Source of the DNA: Actinomycetota bacterium
GTDB lineage: Bacteria > Actinomycetota > Thermoleophilia > Solirubrobacterales > Solirubrobacteraceae
Length of the DNA stretch: 18,642 nt
Assembly: GCA_005788585.1 (NCBI GenBank)
Contig: SYBY01000311.1
Coordinates: 1 to 18,642, forward strand
Reading direction: 5' to 3'
Of the stretch, positions 8,308 through 15,248 are shown piece after piece (the stretch's first letter is position 1; each line of letters begins with the position of its first letter). A program made the position numbers and the translations under genes. A model generated the notes under the pieces. That model saw nothing but the letters and a program-made list of their open reading frames with translations. It did no database searches and was not told the origin of the DNA.

Positions 8308-9053
8308 ACCGCACGCTGCTCGTGATCGGGATCGGCGCGGGCGATCCCGACCACCTCACGCTGCAGGCGATCAAGGCGATGAACCGCGCCGACGTCGTGT
8401 TCCTCGTCGAGAAGCGCCGCGCCACCCGCCCGCTGGAGGACCTGCGCCGCGATCTCCTCGCCGAGCACATGGCGCGCGAGCACGCCGTCGTGACGATCGA
8501 GGACCCCGACCGCGAGCGCGACCCCGCCGACTACCGCGCGACCGTGCAGGCATGGCGGGACGAGCGCGCGCGCCGGTGGGGCGACGCCATCGCCACCAAC
8601 CTGCGCGACGGGCAGACCGGCGCGTTCCTCGTCTGGGGCGACCCGGCGTTCTACGACAGCACCCTCGACGTCCTGCACGAGCTCGCGGTCCCCGGCCTGG
8701 AGCTCGAGGTCGTCCCCGGCATCAGCAGCGTGCAGGCGCTCGCCGCGGCGCACGCGATCGCGCTGAACCGCGTCGGCGGCGCGATCGAGATCACGCCCGG
8801 CCGCCGGTACGCCGACGGCATGCCCGACGACGTCGACGACGCGGTCGTCATGCTCGACACGCGCAACGTCTTCACGCGCGCGCCCGACGACGTCGACGTC
8901 TACTGGGGCGCGTACCTCGGGACGCCCGACGAGCTGCTCATCGCCGGCCCTGTGCGCGAGGTCGAGGACGAGATCGCGCAGGTGCGCGCGCAGGCGCGCG
9001 AGCGCCATGGCTGGGTCTTCGACACCTACCTGCTGCGCCGCCGCCGGGCCTAG
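8295..9053 (+). CDS. cobF: Precorrin-6A synthase (deacetylating), CobF
   Basis: Methylates precorrin-5 at C1 with loss of the two-carbon fragment as acetate, giving precorrin-6A, a step specific to the aerobic pathway. It is 252 residues. It begins LLVIGIGAGDPDHLTLQAIKAMNRADVVF (methylase motif), then VEKRR, a long acidic DPDRERDPADYRATV helix, FLVWGDPAFYDSTL, VVPGISSVQALAA, ALNRVGGAIEITPGRR and VYWGAYLGTPDELL. The ATG at 8295 is the only good start and overlaps cobK by 13 bases. Some actinobacteria with this pathway lack cobF (e.g. Mycobacterium tuberculosis); here it is intact. Its TAG overlaps the stop of the convergent MBL-fold gene in CTAG. Confidence 0.95.
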   Translation: MAALNRTLLVIGIGAGDPDHLTLQAIKAMNRADVVFLVEKRRATRPLEDLRRDLLAEHMAREHAVVTIEDPDRERDPADYRATVQAWRDERARRWGDAIATNLRDGQTGAFLVWGDPAFYDSTLDVLHELAVPGLELEVVPGISSVQALAAAHAIALNRVGGAIEITPGRRYADGMPDDVDDAVVMLDTRNVFTRAPDDVDVYWGAYLGTPDELLIAGPVREVEDEIAQVRAQARERHGWVFDTYLLRRRRA

Positions 9054-9661
9054 GACGAGGCGAACGCCCGCAGCTCGCCCTTGCCGCCGGTGCCCTTCGG
9101 CGCCCCGTGGGCGAGCAGCAGCACGTCGAAGTCGAGCTCGTCGCACAGCTCGAGCAGCCGCGCCCGCAGCCCCTCCTTGATCGCCTCAGGATCGTCACCG
9201 AGCAGGTCGTCCGGGACGAACGCGAGCTGACACTCCCAGCGCACCACCGCGTCGGCGAACGCCAGCACCCCCGGTCGCTCCGCCGTCGGCGCGGCGTAGA
9301 TCGCCGTCTCCTCCGGGCAGATCACGCCGACCTCGTGGGCGGTCACGCCGGGCGCGATCTCGTCGCCGAAGCGAAACGGCGTGATGACGTTCTCCGGCAG
9401 GTCAGGCAGGCCGGCCTCGTGCGCGAGGATCGGGCACTCGAAGCGTCCCGCGAACACCGCGGCGTGACGCAGGTGGTGGCGGTTGGTCAGGACGATGCGG
9501 GTCGGCGGGCACTCGTGACGATCGAACCAGCCGGTCCCGTCGACGGGCACCCGCGGATCGAGCAGCAGCCGGGCGTCGACCAGGTAGTGCGAATGGACCG
9601 TGACGCCGATCCCCTCGTGGAACGTCGTCCAGTCCCAGACGCCGGGTGCGATCTCCTCCAT
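9050..9661 (-). CDS. MBL-fold-like protein with degenerate metal motif
   Basis: A 203-residue protein, last gene of the cobG-cobH-cobIJ operon, starting 7 bases after the cobIJ stop. ATG 9661 is preferred because the family-like sequence begins MEEIAPGVWDW; a longer frame to 9727 would run into cobIJ. The layout resembles metallo-beta-lactamase proteins: a short N-terminal strand pair (HSHYLVDARLLLDP), then TRIVLTNRHHLRH where the HxHxDH motif should be, FECPILAHEAGLP, and a late LLLAHGAPKG strand-turn. The aligned motif is RHHLRH (residues 61-66), so the first His and the Asp are missing. It may be non-catalytic, bind metal differently, or be a ligand-binding relative. A cobalamin role is suggested only by position. 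Confidence 0.72.
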   Translation of the reverse strand: MEEIAPGVWDWTTFHEGIGVTVHSHYLVDARLLLDPRVPVDGTGWFDRHECPPTRIVLTNRHHLRHAAVFAGRFECPILAHEAGLPDLPENVITPFRFGDEIAPGVTAHEVGVICPEETAIYAAPTAERPGVLAFADAVVRWECQLAFVPDDLLGDDPEAIKEGLRARLLELCDELDFDVLLLAHGAPKGTGGKGELRAFASS

Positions 9662-9668
9662 CGCGCCA

Positions 9669-11156
9669 TCATCGCCGGTCAGCCGGGTACGTGCGCGGGG
9701 TATAGACGCGCCCCCCGTCCAGGACACGGGTCTGCGAGCTCCCGACGACGAGCACCGTGCGCATGTCGACCCGCTCCAGCGGCAGGTCGCCGAGCGTCGT
9801 GACCTCGACGTGCTCGCCGTCGCCGCCGACGTCGCGCGCGACGACCACCGGCGTCTCCGGCGCGCGGTGGCGCAGCAGCACCTCGTGCGCGGCGGTCAGC
9901 TGCTCGCGCCGCGTCTTCGATGCGGGGTTATAGAGCGCGAGCGCGAGGTCGGCCGACGCCGCGGCGTCGAGGCGGCGGGCGACGACCTCCCACGGCTTGC
10001 GAATGTCCGACAGCGAGATGACGGCGAAGTCGTGGCCCAGGGGTGCGCCCACGCGGGCCGCCGCGGCCTGCATGGCCGACAGACCGGGAACGACCCGGAC
10101 GTCGACACCGGCGTACTGACCGTTGCCCGCTTCGAGCTGCTCGAGCACGGCCGTGGCCATGGCGAAGATCCCGGGGTCCCCCGACGAGACCACCGCAACC
10201 CGTGCGCCCGACGCCGCGAGCTCCAGCGCGTGGCGGGCCCGGTCGGCCTCGACGCGGTTGTCCGACGCGTGGCGGTGCTGGCCGGCGCGGACCGGGACCC
10301 GGTCGACGTACGTCTGGTACCCGACGACGTGCTCGGCCCCCGCCAGTGCGCCCCGCGCCTCGGGGGTCAGCCACTGCGGCCCGGCGGGCCCGAGCCCGAC
10401 GACGGTCACCTCGCCCGCGCCACCTGCGGTGCGCGGGGCGGACCGAGCGCCTGTCGGGACGAGGACGAGCGACATGTACGGCACCGTGCCGTCGACCGCG
10501 CGCAGCGGCGCGACCCGTTCGCCCGGATGGCTCGCGCGCTCGACGTAGACGGCGCCGTCGGCCAGCCCGGCGTCGCCGAGGGCGGACGTGACCCGCGCGA
10601 ACGTCCGGCCGAGCTTCATCACCACGGCGGCGTCGGCGCTGTCCAGCCGGGCGCGCAGATCCGCGGGCGGCAACGTGCCGGGGATGATCGAGAGGACCTC
10701 GTCGCGCTGGACGAGCGGCGTGCCGGCCGCAGCGCTGGCGGCCGCGAATGCCGGGATGCCCGGGACGACCTCCGTCTCGTAGCGGCCGGCCAGCCGCTCG
10801 TGCAGGTACATGTACGACCCGTAGAGGAACGGGTCGCCCTCGCACAGGACCGCGACATCGCGGCCCGCGTCCAGATGCGCGGCGACCTGCCGCGCCCCGT
10901 CGTCGTAGTAGTCGCGGATCGCCCCCTCGTAGCCGCCCGGGTGATCCGTCGTCTCGGTGGTGATGGGGTACTGCAGCGGGAGCTCGATCTGCTCCGGGCG
11001 GACGTACGGCCCCGCCGCACCGCGCGCGATCGGCTGCTTCGCGCGAGCGGTCGGGTACGCGATGACGTCGGCGGCGCCGATGATCCGCGCGGCCTTGAGC
11101 GTGACGAGCTCCGGGTCGCCGGGACCGACCCCGACGCCGTACAGGCGACCGCTCAT
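9669..11156 (-). CDS. cobIJ: CobI-CobJ fusion: precorrin-2 C20- and precorrin-3B C17-methyltransferase
   Basis: A 495-residue bifunctional methylase like the CobIJ fusions of mycobacteria. Residues 1 to about 240 are CobI: GVGVGPGDPELVTLKA, VIAYPTA, VLCEGDPFLYGSYMYL, VVPGIPAFAAASAAAGTPL, and VVMKLGRTF. After a short Ala/Arg/Gly-rich linker, CobJ follows: VTVVGLGPAGPQWLTPEA, VVGYQTYVDRV, VVSSGDPGIFAMA, VVPGLSAMQAAAARVGAPLGHDF, ALYNPASKTRREQ, and VVARDVGGDGE. CobI adds the C20 methyl; CobJ methylates C17 and contracts the ring, on either side of the CobG step encoded two genes upstream. ATG 11156 overlaps the cobH stop (ATGA); the frame is open upstream but only antisense cobH lies there. Confidence 0.96.
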   Translation of the reverse strand: MSGRLYGVGVGPGDPELVTLKAARIIGAADVIAYPTARAKQPIARGAAGPYVRPEQIELPLQYPITTETTDHPGGYEGAIRDYYDDGARQVAAHLDAGRDVAVLCEGDPFLYGSYMYLHERLAGRYETEVVPGIPAFAAASAAAGTPLVQRDEVLSIIPGTLPPADLRARLDSADAAVVMKLGRTFARVTSALGDAGLADGAVYVERASHPGERVAPLRAVDGTVPYMSLVLVPTGARSAPRTAGGAGEVTVVGLGPAGPQWLTPEARGALAGAEHVVGYQTYVDRVPVRAGQHRHASDNRVEADRARHALELAASGARVAVVSSGDPGIFAMATAVLEQLEAGNGQYAGVDVRVVPGLSAMQAAAARVGAPLGHDFAVISLSDIRKPWEVVARRLDAAASADLALALYNPASKTRREQLTAAHEVLLRHRAPETPVVVARDVGGDGEHVEVTTLGDLPLERVDMRTVLVVGSSQTRVLDGGRVYTPRTYPADRR

Positions 11157-11803
11157 GCCGCACCGCCCGGGACCAGTACGACGTCGACGTCCTGCGCCAG
11201 CGCGTTGATCGCAGCCGACGCCATCGCGCTGCCGCCGCGACGCCCGTGGACGACGACGAACTCCAGGCCGCCGGCATGCTGCGCCAGCGCGACCTTCGAC
11301 TCGGCCGCCCCGACGAACCCGACGGGGATGCCGATCACCGCCGCGGGGCGCGGCGCGCCGGCGTCGACCAGCTCGAGCAGGCGGAACAGCGCGGTCGGGG
11401 CGTTGCCGATGACGACGACTGCGCCGTCGAGCCGGTCGCCCCACAGGTCCATGGCCGCGGCGCTCCGGGTGGTGCCAAGATCGCGTGCCAGCTGCGGGAC
11501 ACCCGGCTCGCGCAGCGTGCACACCACGTCGTTGTGACGGGGCAGCCGCGCCCGCGTGATCCCGGCCGCGACCATGTTCGTGTCGCAGAGGATCGGGGCT
11601 CCGTCATGGATGGCGGCACGTGCCGCCGCCCCGAACCCGGGCGACGCCTCGACATCCGCGGCCAGGTCGACCATCCCGCAGGCGTGGATCATCCGGACGA
11701 CCACCCGCGCGAGCACGTCGTCGAACCGCCCGAGGTCGGTCTCCTCCCGGATGGTGGCGAACGACCGGCGGTAGATCTCCGCGCCGTCCTTGAGATACGT
11801 CAT
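11153..11803 (-). CDS. cobH: Precorrin-8X methylmutase
   Basis: Moves the C11 methyl to C12, turning precorrin-8x into hydrogenobyrinic acid. It is 216 residues, the usual size. It begins TYLKDGAEIYRRSFATIREE (family start). It carries the catalytic histidine in VVRMIHACGM, the DGAPILCDTNMVAAGI segment, TRSAAAMDLW, VVIGNAPTALF, AAVIGIPVGFVGAAESK and GRRGGSAMASAAINAL. All are diagnostic for CobH/CbiC. ATG 11803 overlaps the cobG stop by 4 bases, and its TGA overlaps the cobIJ ATG. Confidence 0.97.
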   Translation of the reverse strand: MTYLKDGAEIYRRSFATIREETDLGRFDDVLARVVVRMIHACGMVDLAADVEASPGFGAAARAAIHDGAPILCDTNMVAAGITRARLPRHNDVVCTLREPGVPQLARDLGTTRSAAAMDLWGDRLDGAVVVIGNAPTALFRLLELVDAGAPRPAAVIGIPVGFVGAAESKVALAQHAGGLEFVVVHGRRGGSAMASAAINALAQDVDVVLVPGGAA

Positions 11804-12948
11804 GCGAGGGCCTCCACGGCAGCAGAAAGGTCGGGAACGGTGTGACCGGCGACGTCGATACCGGCCTCGGTCCAGGTGACCGCGCGGACCTCACCACGCG
11901 GCAGGCCGCAGCGGCGCGGGCACGCGCTCCAGTGCTCGGCCGGGTCGCCCGGATGGCGGTGTGCGGCGCGGGTGTGCGCCGCAGCGCGGACGTCGAGTCG
12001 CGCACGGGGACAGGCACCGACACCGGCGCATGCGGTCAGGCCGCGCCAGCCGGAGTCGGGGTCGAGGATCAGCCCAAGATCGAGCAGGGCCGCGGAGGTC
12101 TCGACCTCGGCGGCGATGTCGATGAGCGTGACGGTCCGCCACGGCGAGACGCGGATCTCAGGCGCGAGTGCGGCGAGCCCGCGCAGCTGGCCGGCATCTA
12201 GGCGCCCGAGCGGCACCAGCGCGGTGACCGCCACCCGCCCATCGGCCTGCAGGAAGGATCCGGTCGCCATCGGGGTCATATGTCCCCGCGTTCCGACCGG
12301 ATGCGGTGCCATCCGCCACGCGCCGTCCCCACGCGCGAGAAATGCCCGCGCCGCGGCCACTGCCGCGGCCGGACCGGCCGTCACGTCCATCCGCTCACCA
12401 GTGCGCACCAGTTCGACCTCATCCGGCGCGACCGCGGCGAGGAGGATGTCCGCGTCGGCGCCAGCCATCAACCCCGACCCGTCCTCGACGGCGAACTGGA
12501 ACCGGCCCGAGAGGGCCGCGAGTTCCGGGGCCGCGCAGATCGCGCGGTCCAGGGCGGCAGTCAGCAGCGCGCCGTCGACCAGCGCGCGTGGATCGCGGCC
12601 CGCCAGCGGGGACGCCAAGACATTGCGCACCCGTTCGTGGGCGCGCGACGGCAGGAGGCCCGCGTCAGTCAACGCGCGGCTCAGCGCGGCGGCGGCGTCC
12701 GGCTCCAGTCCGCGAAGCTGGACGTTCGCCCGGGAGGTCAGATCGATCAGCCCGCTGCCGAGTGTGTCCGCGGCATCAGCCAGCACGCGCGCCTCGCCCG
12801 ACGACACGCGTCCGCCCGGGATCCGCACACGCGCGAGCCAGCCATCGGCCGCCTCGTGCAGGCGCAGTGTGCCGGGACAGCGGTCGGGATCTGCCATCGC
12901 ACCTGCCGGCCGGCGTGGTGCGAGGTCGTCGAACACCACGGCATGCAC
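11800..12948 (-). CDS. cobG: Precorrin-3B synthase CobG (sulfite/nitrite-reductase family)
   Basis: O2-dependent monooxygenase converting precorrin-3A to precorrin-3B, the step that commits to ring contraction in the aerobic pathway. It is 382 residues from GTG 12948, with GGAG seven bases upstream and just after the riboswitch; ATG 12897 (MADPDRC) is the alternative, giving 365. The N-terminal ferredoxin-like half has PGTLRLHEAADGW and GLIDLTSRANVQLRG. The C-terminal half carries the Fe-S ligand pattern CAGVGAC then CPRRC (CX5C, CX3C). The frame continues upstream to 13248 only because the riboswitch lacks in-frame stops. First gene of the minus-strand operon, under the cobalamin riboswitch. 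Confidence 0.93.
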   Translation of the reverse strand: MHAVVFDDLAPRRPAGAMADPDRCPGTLRLHEAADGWLARVRIPGGRVSSGEARVLADAADTLGSGLIDLTSRANVQLRGLEPDAAAALSRALTDAGLLPSRAHERVRNVLASPLAGRDPRALVDGALLTAALDRAICAAPELAALSGRFQFAVEDGSGLMAGADADILLAAVAPDEVELVRTGERMDVTAGPAAAVAAARAFLARGDGAWRMAPHPVGTRGHMTPMATGSFLQADGRVAVTALVPLGRLDAGQLRGLAALAPEIRVSPWRTVTLIDIAAEVETSAALLDLGLILDPDSGWRGLTACAGVGACPRARLDVRAAAHTRAAHRHPGDPAEHWSACPRRCGLPRGEVRAVTWTEAGIDVAGHTVPDLSAAVEALA

Positions 12949-12962
12949 CGTCGGTCTCCATT

Positions 12963-12990
12963 CACTCGTGGACGCAGCGCCCGGCGAGTG
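12963..12990 (-). promoter_or_regulatory. Candidate expression-platform hairpin between B12 aptamer and cobG SD
   Basis: On the minus strand CACTCG (complement of 12985-12990, inside the aptamer's 3' box) is repeated inverted as CGAGTG (complement of 12963-12968), three bases before the ATGGAG that holds the GGAG ribosome site. CACTCG can also pair with CGAG near the aptamer's 5' end (complement of 13110-13113), so the two pairings compete. No U tract is seen, so control of translation initiation is likelier than termination. Inference from complementarity only. Confidence 0.5.
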
Positions 12991-13121
12991 TCCTGACTCC
13001 CGGATCGCCGCGCATCGTCCGCCTTCCCAGGCCCGAAGACCCAGTGGCAATGTGGACGACCGCTCCCCGGTCACAGTGGCGAGGACCGTGCCGGAATCAC
13101 ACCGGCTTCCTCGTTCGAGCG
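12978..13121 (-). promoter_or_regulatory. Cobalamin (B12) riboswitch upstream of cobG
   Basis: Reading the minus strand from about 13121: GAGGAAGCCGGTGTGATTCC with GGCACGGTCC, then CGCCACTG (complement of 13074-13081), a variable arm, TTGCCACTGGG (around 13040-13050), TGGGAAGGC (around 13020-13029), and the 3' B12 box GAGTCAGGACACTCGCC (complement of 12981-12999, approximate ends). These occur in the order and spacing of the adenosylcobalamin aptamer consensus. The element ends about 30 bases before the cobG GTG. By family rule, bound cobalamin lowers expression, here of cobG, cobH, cobIJ and the MBL-fold gene. Confidence 0.95.
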
Positions 13122-13127
13122 CGCCAG

Positions 13128-13133
13128 ATCCTA
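13128..13133 (-). promoter_or_regulatory. Candidate -10 element for the cobG operon
   Basis: The minus strand reads TAGGAT here, placing a start near 13121, just before the first paired bases of the riboswitch. No convincing -35 is seen; TTCGTC (complement of 13150-13155) at 16-base spacing is the nearest match. Confidence 0.4.
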
Positions 13134-13162
13134 CACGTCGCAGAGACTGGACGAACGGGGGG

Positions 13163-13191
13163 TTGGCGAATGGAGCAGCTCTCGCTACGGT
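13163..13191 (+). promoter_or_regulatory. Candidate promoter for the 61-residue protein gene
   Basis: TTGGCG (13163-13168) and TACGGT (13186-13191) are separated by 17 bases, giving a predicted start near 13198, about 34 bases before the ATG at 13232. It lies back to back with the cobG promoter, about 30 bases apart. Confidence 0.45.
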
Positions 13192-13231
13192 GTCCCCGAA
13201 CCAGAAGGCAACCCTGGGGAGGGAACGCCAT

Positions 13232-13417
13232 ATGGAGACCGGGATCACGTACCCGGAGTTGGGGGAACTCGTGGTGCAGGATGCACTGAGCGAGATTCAC
13301 GAACATGCCGACGCCCTCGAGGCATCGGCGCGGGACGACGAGGATCTGCGGCGCAGCCGTGAGGTCCGCAAGCAGGCCGACGAGCTCGATCGCCGGCTGC
13401 ACGTCCCCTTCGGGTAG
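13232..13417 (+). CDS. Small acidic helical protein, 61 residues, unknown function
   Basis: Starts at ATG 13232 behind a strong ribosome site (GGGGAGGG, about 9 bases upstream) and ends at TAG 13417. It is cytoplasmic by appearance: no signal peptide, no membrane segment, no Cys or Trp. It has 16 Asp/Glu against 8 Arg/Lys. The stretch from GELVVQDALSEIHEHADAL through RRSREVRKQADELDRRL should form one or two amphipathic helices with coiled-coil-like spacing. The frame stays open far upstream, but that sequence is antisense to cobG and the riboswitch. Function not recognised. It is divergent from the cobG operon with its own candidate promoter, so co-regulation is not implied. Confidence 0.7.
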   Translation: METGITYPELGELVVQDALSEIHEHADALEASARDDEDLRRSREVRKQADELDRRLHVPFG

Positions 13418-13483
13418 CCCCACCGGTCCTGCGTGGCGCGTCGCTGTGTGCGGCGCGCCGCCCTGACCCTCATCGACCGGACC

Positions 13484-13495
13484 GCATCGCGATGC
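13484..13495. repeat. 12-bp perfect palindrome in the 13418-13554 gap
   Basis: gcatcgcgatgc is fully self-complementary and lies about 60 bases before the GTG of the exported-protein gene. It could be an operator half-site pair, or chance in GC-rich DNA. No clear promoter hexamers are seen in this 137-base gap. Confidence 0.3.
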
Positions 13496-13554
13496 CTGAA
13501 CTGGTGTCGTGCAGGGCAGAACCACCTCGTTCACCCTTCGGAGGTCCATCAGTC

Positions 13555-14205
13555 GTGCAACGTCTCATCCCCTCGCCGTCCATGGCCGTCGCGCTGCTCG
13601 CGCTCGTGCTGGCCACGACCGGCACCGCCGTCGCGGCGGTCAACTACGCCTCGAATGCGGGCAAGGTCGACGGCAAGGACGCCGTGTACTCCGGCGCCAC
13701 GCTGCGCCAGGCCGCCGGCAACGTCGTCGCCACCGCCTCGCGCGGTGACGGCCGGGGCAAGATCCCCGGCAAGTTCCTCGACGACGTGATGCGCGGCGCC
13801 GCGGACTCGTTCGCCCGCCCCGCCGTGGTCAACGACAACGCCAACGACGTCGCCACCGCGATCGGCTCGATTCCCGGCCTCGGCACGCTGAGCGCCAGCT
13901 GCTTCGACCAGAACAAGAACGTCGGCGTCGAGGATCCGGCGACGACCCTGACCTTCGGGAACACCGCGGGCATCCCGGTGAACCTGTCCCGCTCGGTGCC
14001 GGGCCAGGCCCAGGTCATCACCGTCGTGCCGTCGAACACGACCAACGCGTTCACCATCGGTGGCTCGAACACGTTCCGCCTGCACATCGAAGCGGCGGGC
14101 CTGAACTACGTCTTCGAGGGCGTCGTGCGCCAGGACGGCCGCAACACGCCGGACGCACGCTGCCTGGTCTACGGCTACGCGCTGCGCATCAGCAACACCC
14201 GCTAA
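13555..14205 (+). CDS. Exported protein of unknown function (signal peptide)
   Basis: A 216-residue protein from GTG 13555, chosen because GGAGGT (13540-13545) lies 9 bases upstream and the protein then starts as a signal peptide; ATG 13492 would add 21 non-family residues. The N-terminus is short and basic (VQR), then hydrophobic SMAVALLALVLATTGTAVAA, with AVA at 25-27 as a likely signal peptidase I site. SNAGKVDGKDAV follows, a kind of sequence I associate with many exported proteins of Solirubrobacterales-like actinobacteria. The rest is Gly/Asn/Thr-rich with beta-type stretches (SNTFRLHIEAAGLNYVFEGVV) and two cysteines (ASCFDQ, ARCLVY) that could form a disulfide. No catalytic motif recognised; a surface or extracellular beta-rich protein is the best guess. 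Confidence 0.8.
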   Translation: MQRLIPSPSMAVALLALVLATTGTAVAAVNYASNAGKVDGKDAVYSGATLRQAAGNVVATASRGDGRGKIPGKFLDDVMRGAADSFARPAVVNDNANDVATAIGSIPGLGTLSASCFDQNKNVGVEDPATTLTFGNTAGIPVNLSRSVPGQAQVITVVPSNTTNAFTIGGSNTFRLHIEAAGLNYVFEGVVRQDGRNTPDARCLVYGYALRISNTR

Positions 14206-14223
14206 GCCCCTTCCCGCGCTGAG

Positions 14224-14261
14224 CGTCCGATCGTGGTCGCCCTGGCGACCACTTTCGGACG
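14224..14261. repeat. 38-bp inverted repeat between exported-protein gene and lysR
   Basis: Arms 14224-14240 and 14245-14261 match at 15 of 17 positions (core gtggtcgc/gcgaccac, outer cgtccga/tcggacg; only 14231-14232 against 14253-14254 fail) around a 4-base centre. It starts 18 bases after the TAA of the upstream gene. It may terminate that gene (but no T run follows), be a LysR-site, or be a dispersed palindrome. Confidence 0.7.
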
Positions 14262-14275
14262 TTCACCCGGGCCGG

Positions 14276-14281
14276 TACCGT
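14276..14281 (+). promoter_or_regulatory. Candidate -10 for leaderless lysR transcript
   Basis: TACCGT ends 6 bases before the ATG at 14288, so transcription would begin at or near the A of the ATG. There is no ribosome site, which fits a leaderless mRNA, common in actinobacteria. The -35 is unclear. Confidence 0.35.
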
Positions 14282-14287
14282 TCACGC

Positions 14288-15238
14288 ATGGCCGATCCAC
14301 TCGCCGGCGTCGAACTGCGTCACCTCATCGCGCTGCGCGCGGTCGCAGCCGCGGGCTCGTTCGGCGGAGCCGCCGATCAGCTCGGGTACACCCAGTCGGC
14401 CATCAGCCAGCAGATCGCGTCGCTGGAGAAGGCGCTCGGGGAGAAGGTCATCGACCGCGGCAACGGGCGCGGCCGGGTCACGCCCACCCCCGCAGGCGAC
14501 ATCCTGCTCAAGCACACCGACGCGCTGATGGGCACCCTCGACGCCGCCCGCGACGACCTCACCGCGCTGCGCGGCGGCGCCGTCACCACGCTGCGCGTCG
14601 GCGCCTACCAGAGCGTCACCTCCACCTTCCTGCCCACCGTCGTCCGTCACGTGCGCGAGCTGTTCCCCGGCATCCAGTTCGAGATCGTCGAGGAGATGTC
14701 CGACACGGACGTCGAGCAGCACGTCATCGACGGCCACCTGGACCTCGGCTTCACGGTCGTCCCCGTCGCGCACACGGGGCTGGCGGGCATCGACCTCGTC
14801 GCCGACCCGTGGGCCCTGCTGCTGAGCGCGGAGCACCCGCCGCTCGCCGCGACCGATCGCGAGAGCCTCGACATCGCCGACCTCGACGGCCTGGCGATCT
14901 GCGGCGCCTTCAACTGCCGCGGGTTCCAGCACGCGATCAGCCACCTGCAGGGACTCGGCATCCGGCCGCACGTCGCCCAGCACGCCAACGACAACGCGCT
15001 GATCCAGGGCCTCGCGGCCGCCGGCGTCGGCGCCGCGCTGCTGCCGCGCCTGGCCTACACGCCCGACCCGCGGCTGACCGTCATCCCGATCGACGACCTC
15101 ATCCCGCCTCGCCGCGTCGGCCTGGCGTGGCCCGCGGATCGACCGCTGTCCCCGCCGGCGCAGGCGCTCGTCGACGCCGCGCGGGACGTGTGCGCCGGCA
15201 TGGTCCCCACGTGGGACACCCCGGCGCTGCAGACCTGA
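14288..15238 (+). CDS. LysR-family transcriptional regulator
   Basis: A 316-residue LTTR of normal length. The N-terminal winged HTH (about 9-68) reads ELRHLIALRAVAAAGSFGGAADQLGYTQSAISQQIASLEKALGEKVIDR, followed by the usual linker helix. The C-terminal substrate-binding domain starts TTLRVGAYQSVTSTFLPTVVRHVRELFPGIQ and continues to the VGAALLPRLAYTPD region. Start at ATG 14288. The effector cannot be read from sequence. LTTRs usually act on a divergent neighbour, but here the upstream gene is co-directional and the downstream flavoprotein gene is convergent with a 10-base gap. The target may therefore be itself (via the 14224-14261 repeat) or distant. Confidence 0.93.
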   Translation: MADPLAGVELRHLIALRAVAAAGSFGGAADQLGYTQSAISQQIASLEKALGEKVIDRGNGRGRVTPTPAGDILLKHTDALMGTLDAARDDLTALRGGAVTTLRVGAYQSVTSTFLPTVVRHVRELFPGIQFEIVEEMSDTDVEQHVIDGHLDLGFTVVPVAHTGLAGIDLVADPWALLLSAEHPPLAATDRESLDIADLDGLAICGAFNCRGFQHAISHLQGLGIRPHVAQHANDNALIQGLAAAGVGAALLPRLAYTPDPRLTVIPIDDLIPPRRVGLAWPADRPLSPPAQALVDAARDVCAGMVPTWDTPALQT

Positions 15239-15248
15239 ACGGCCCGGT

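Noticed and set aside
9050..9661. Calling the MBL-fold gene a beta-lactamase or glyoxalase II
   Set aside because: The metal-binding motif is incomplete (RHHLRH), so a specific hydrolase name is not justified.
11876..13231. Upstream extension (over 400 codons) of the small 61-residue gene
   Set aside because: The extension is antisense to cobG and its riboswitch with low-complexity Arg/Ser/Ala content; the ribosome site at 13216-13223 fixes ATG 13232.
12949..13248. Extending cobG to the first in-frame codon at 13248
   Set aside because: That part is the riboswitch and its promoter; the translation lacks family similarity before the VHAVVFDD/MADPDRC region.
13492..13554. ATG 13492 as the start of the exported protein
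   Set aside because: It would put 21 polar residues before the signal peptide, and the GGAGGT lies between it and the GTG at 13555.
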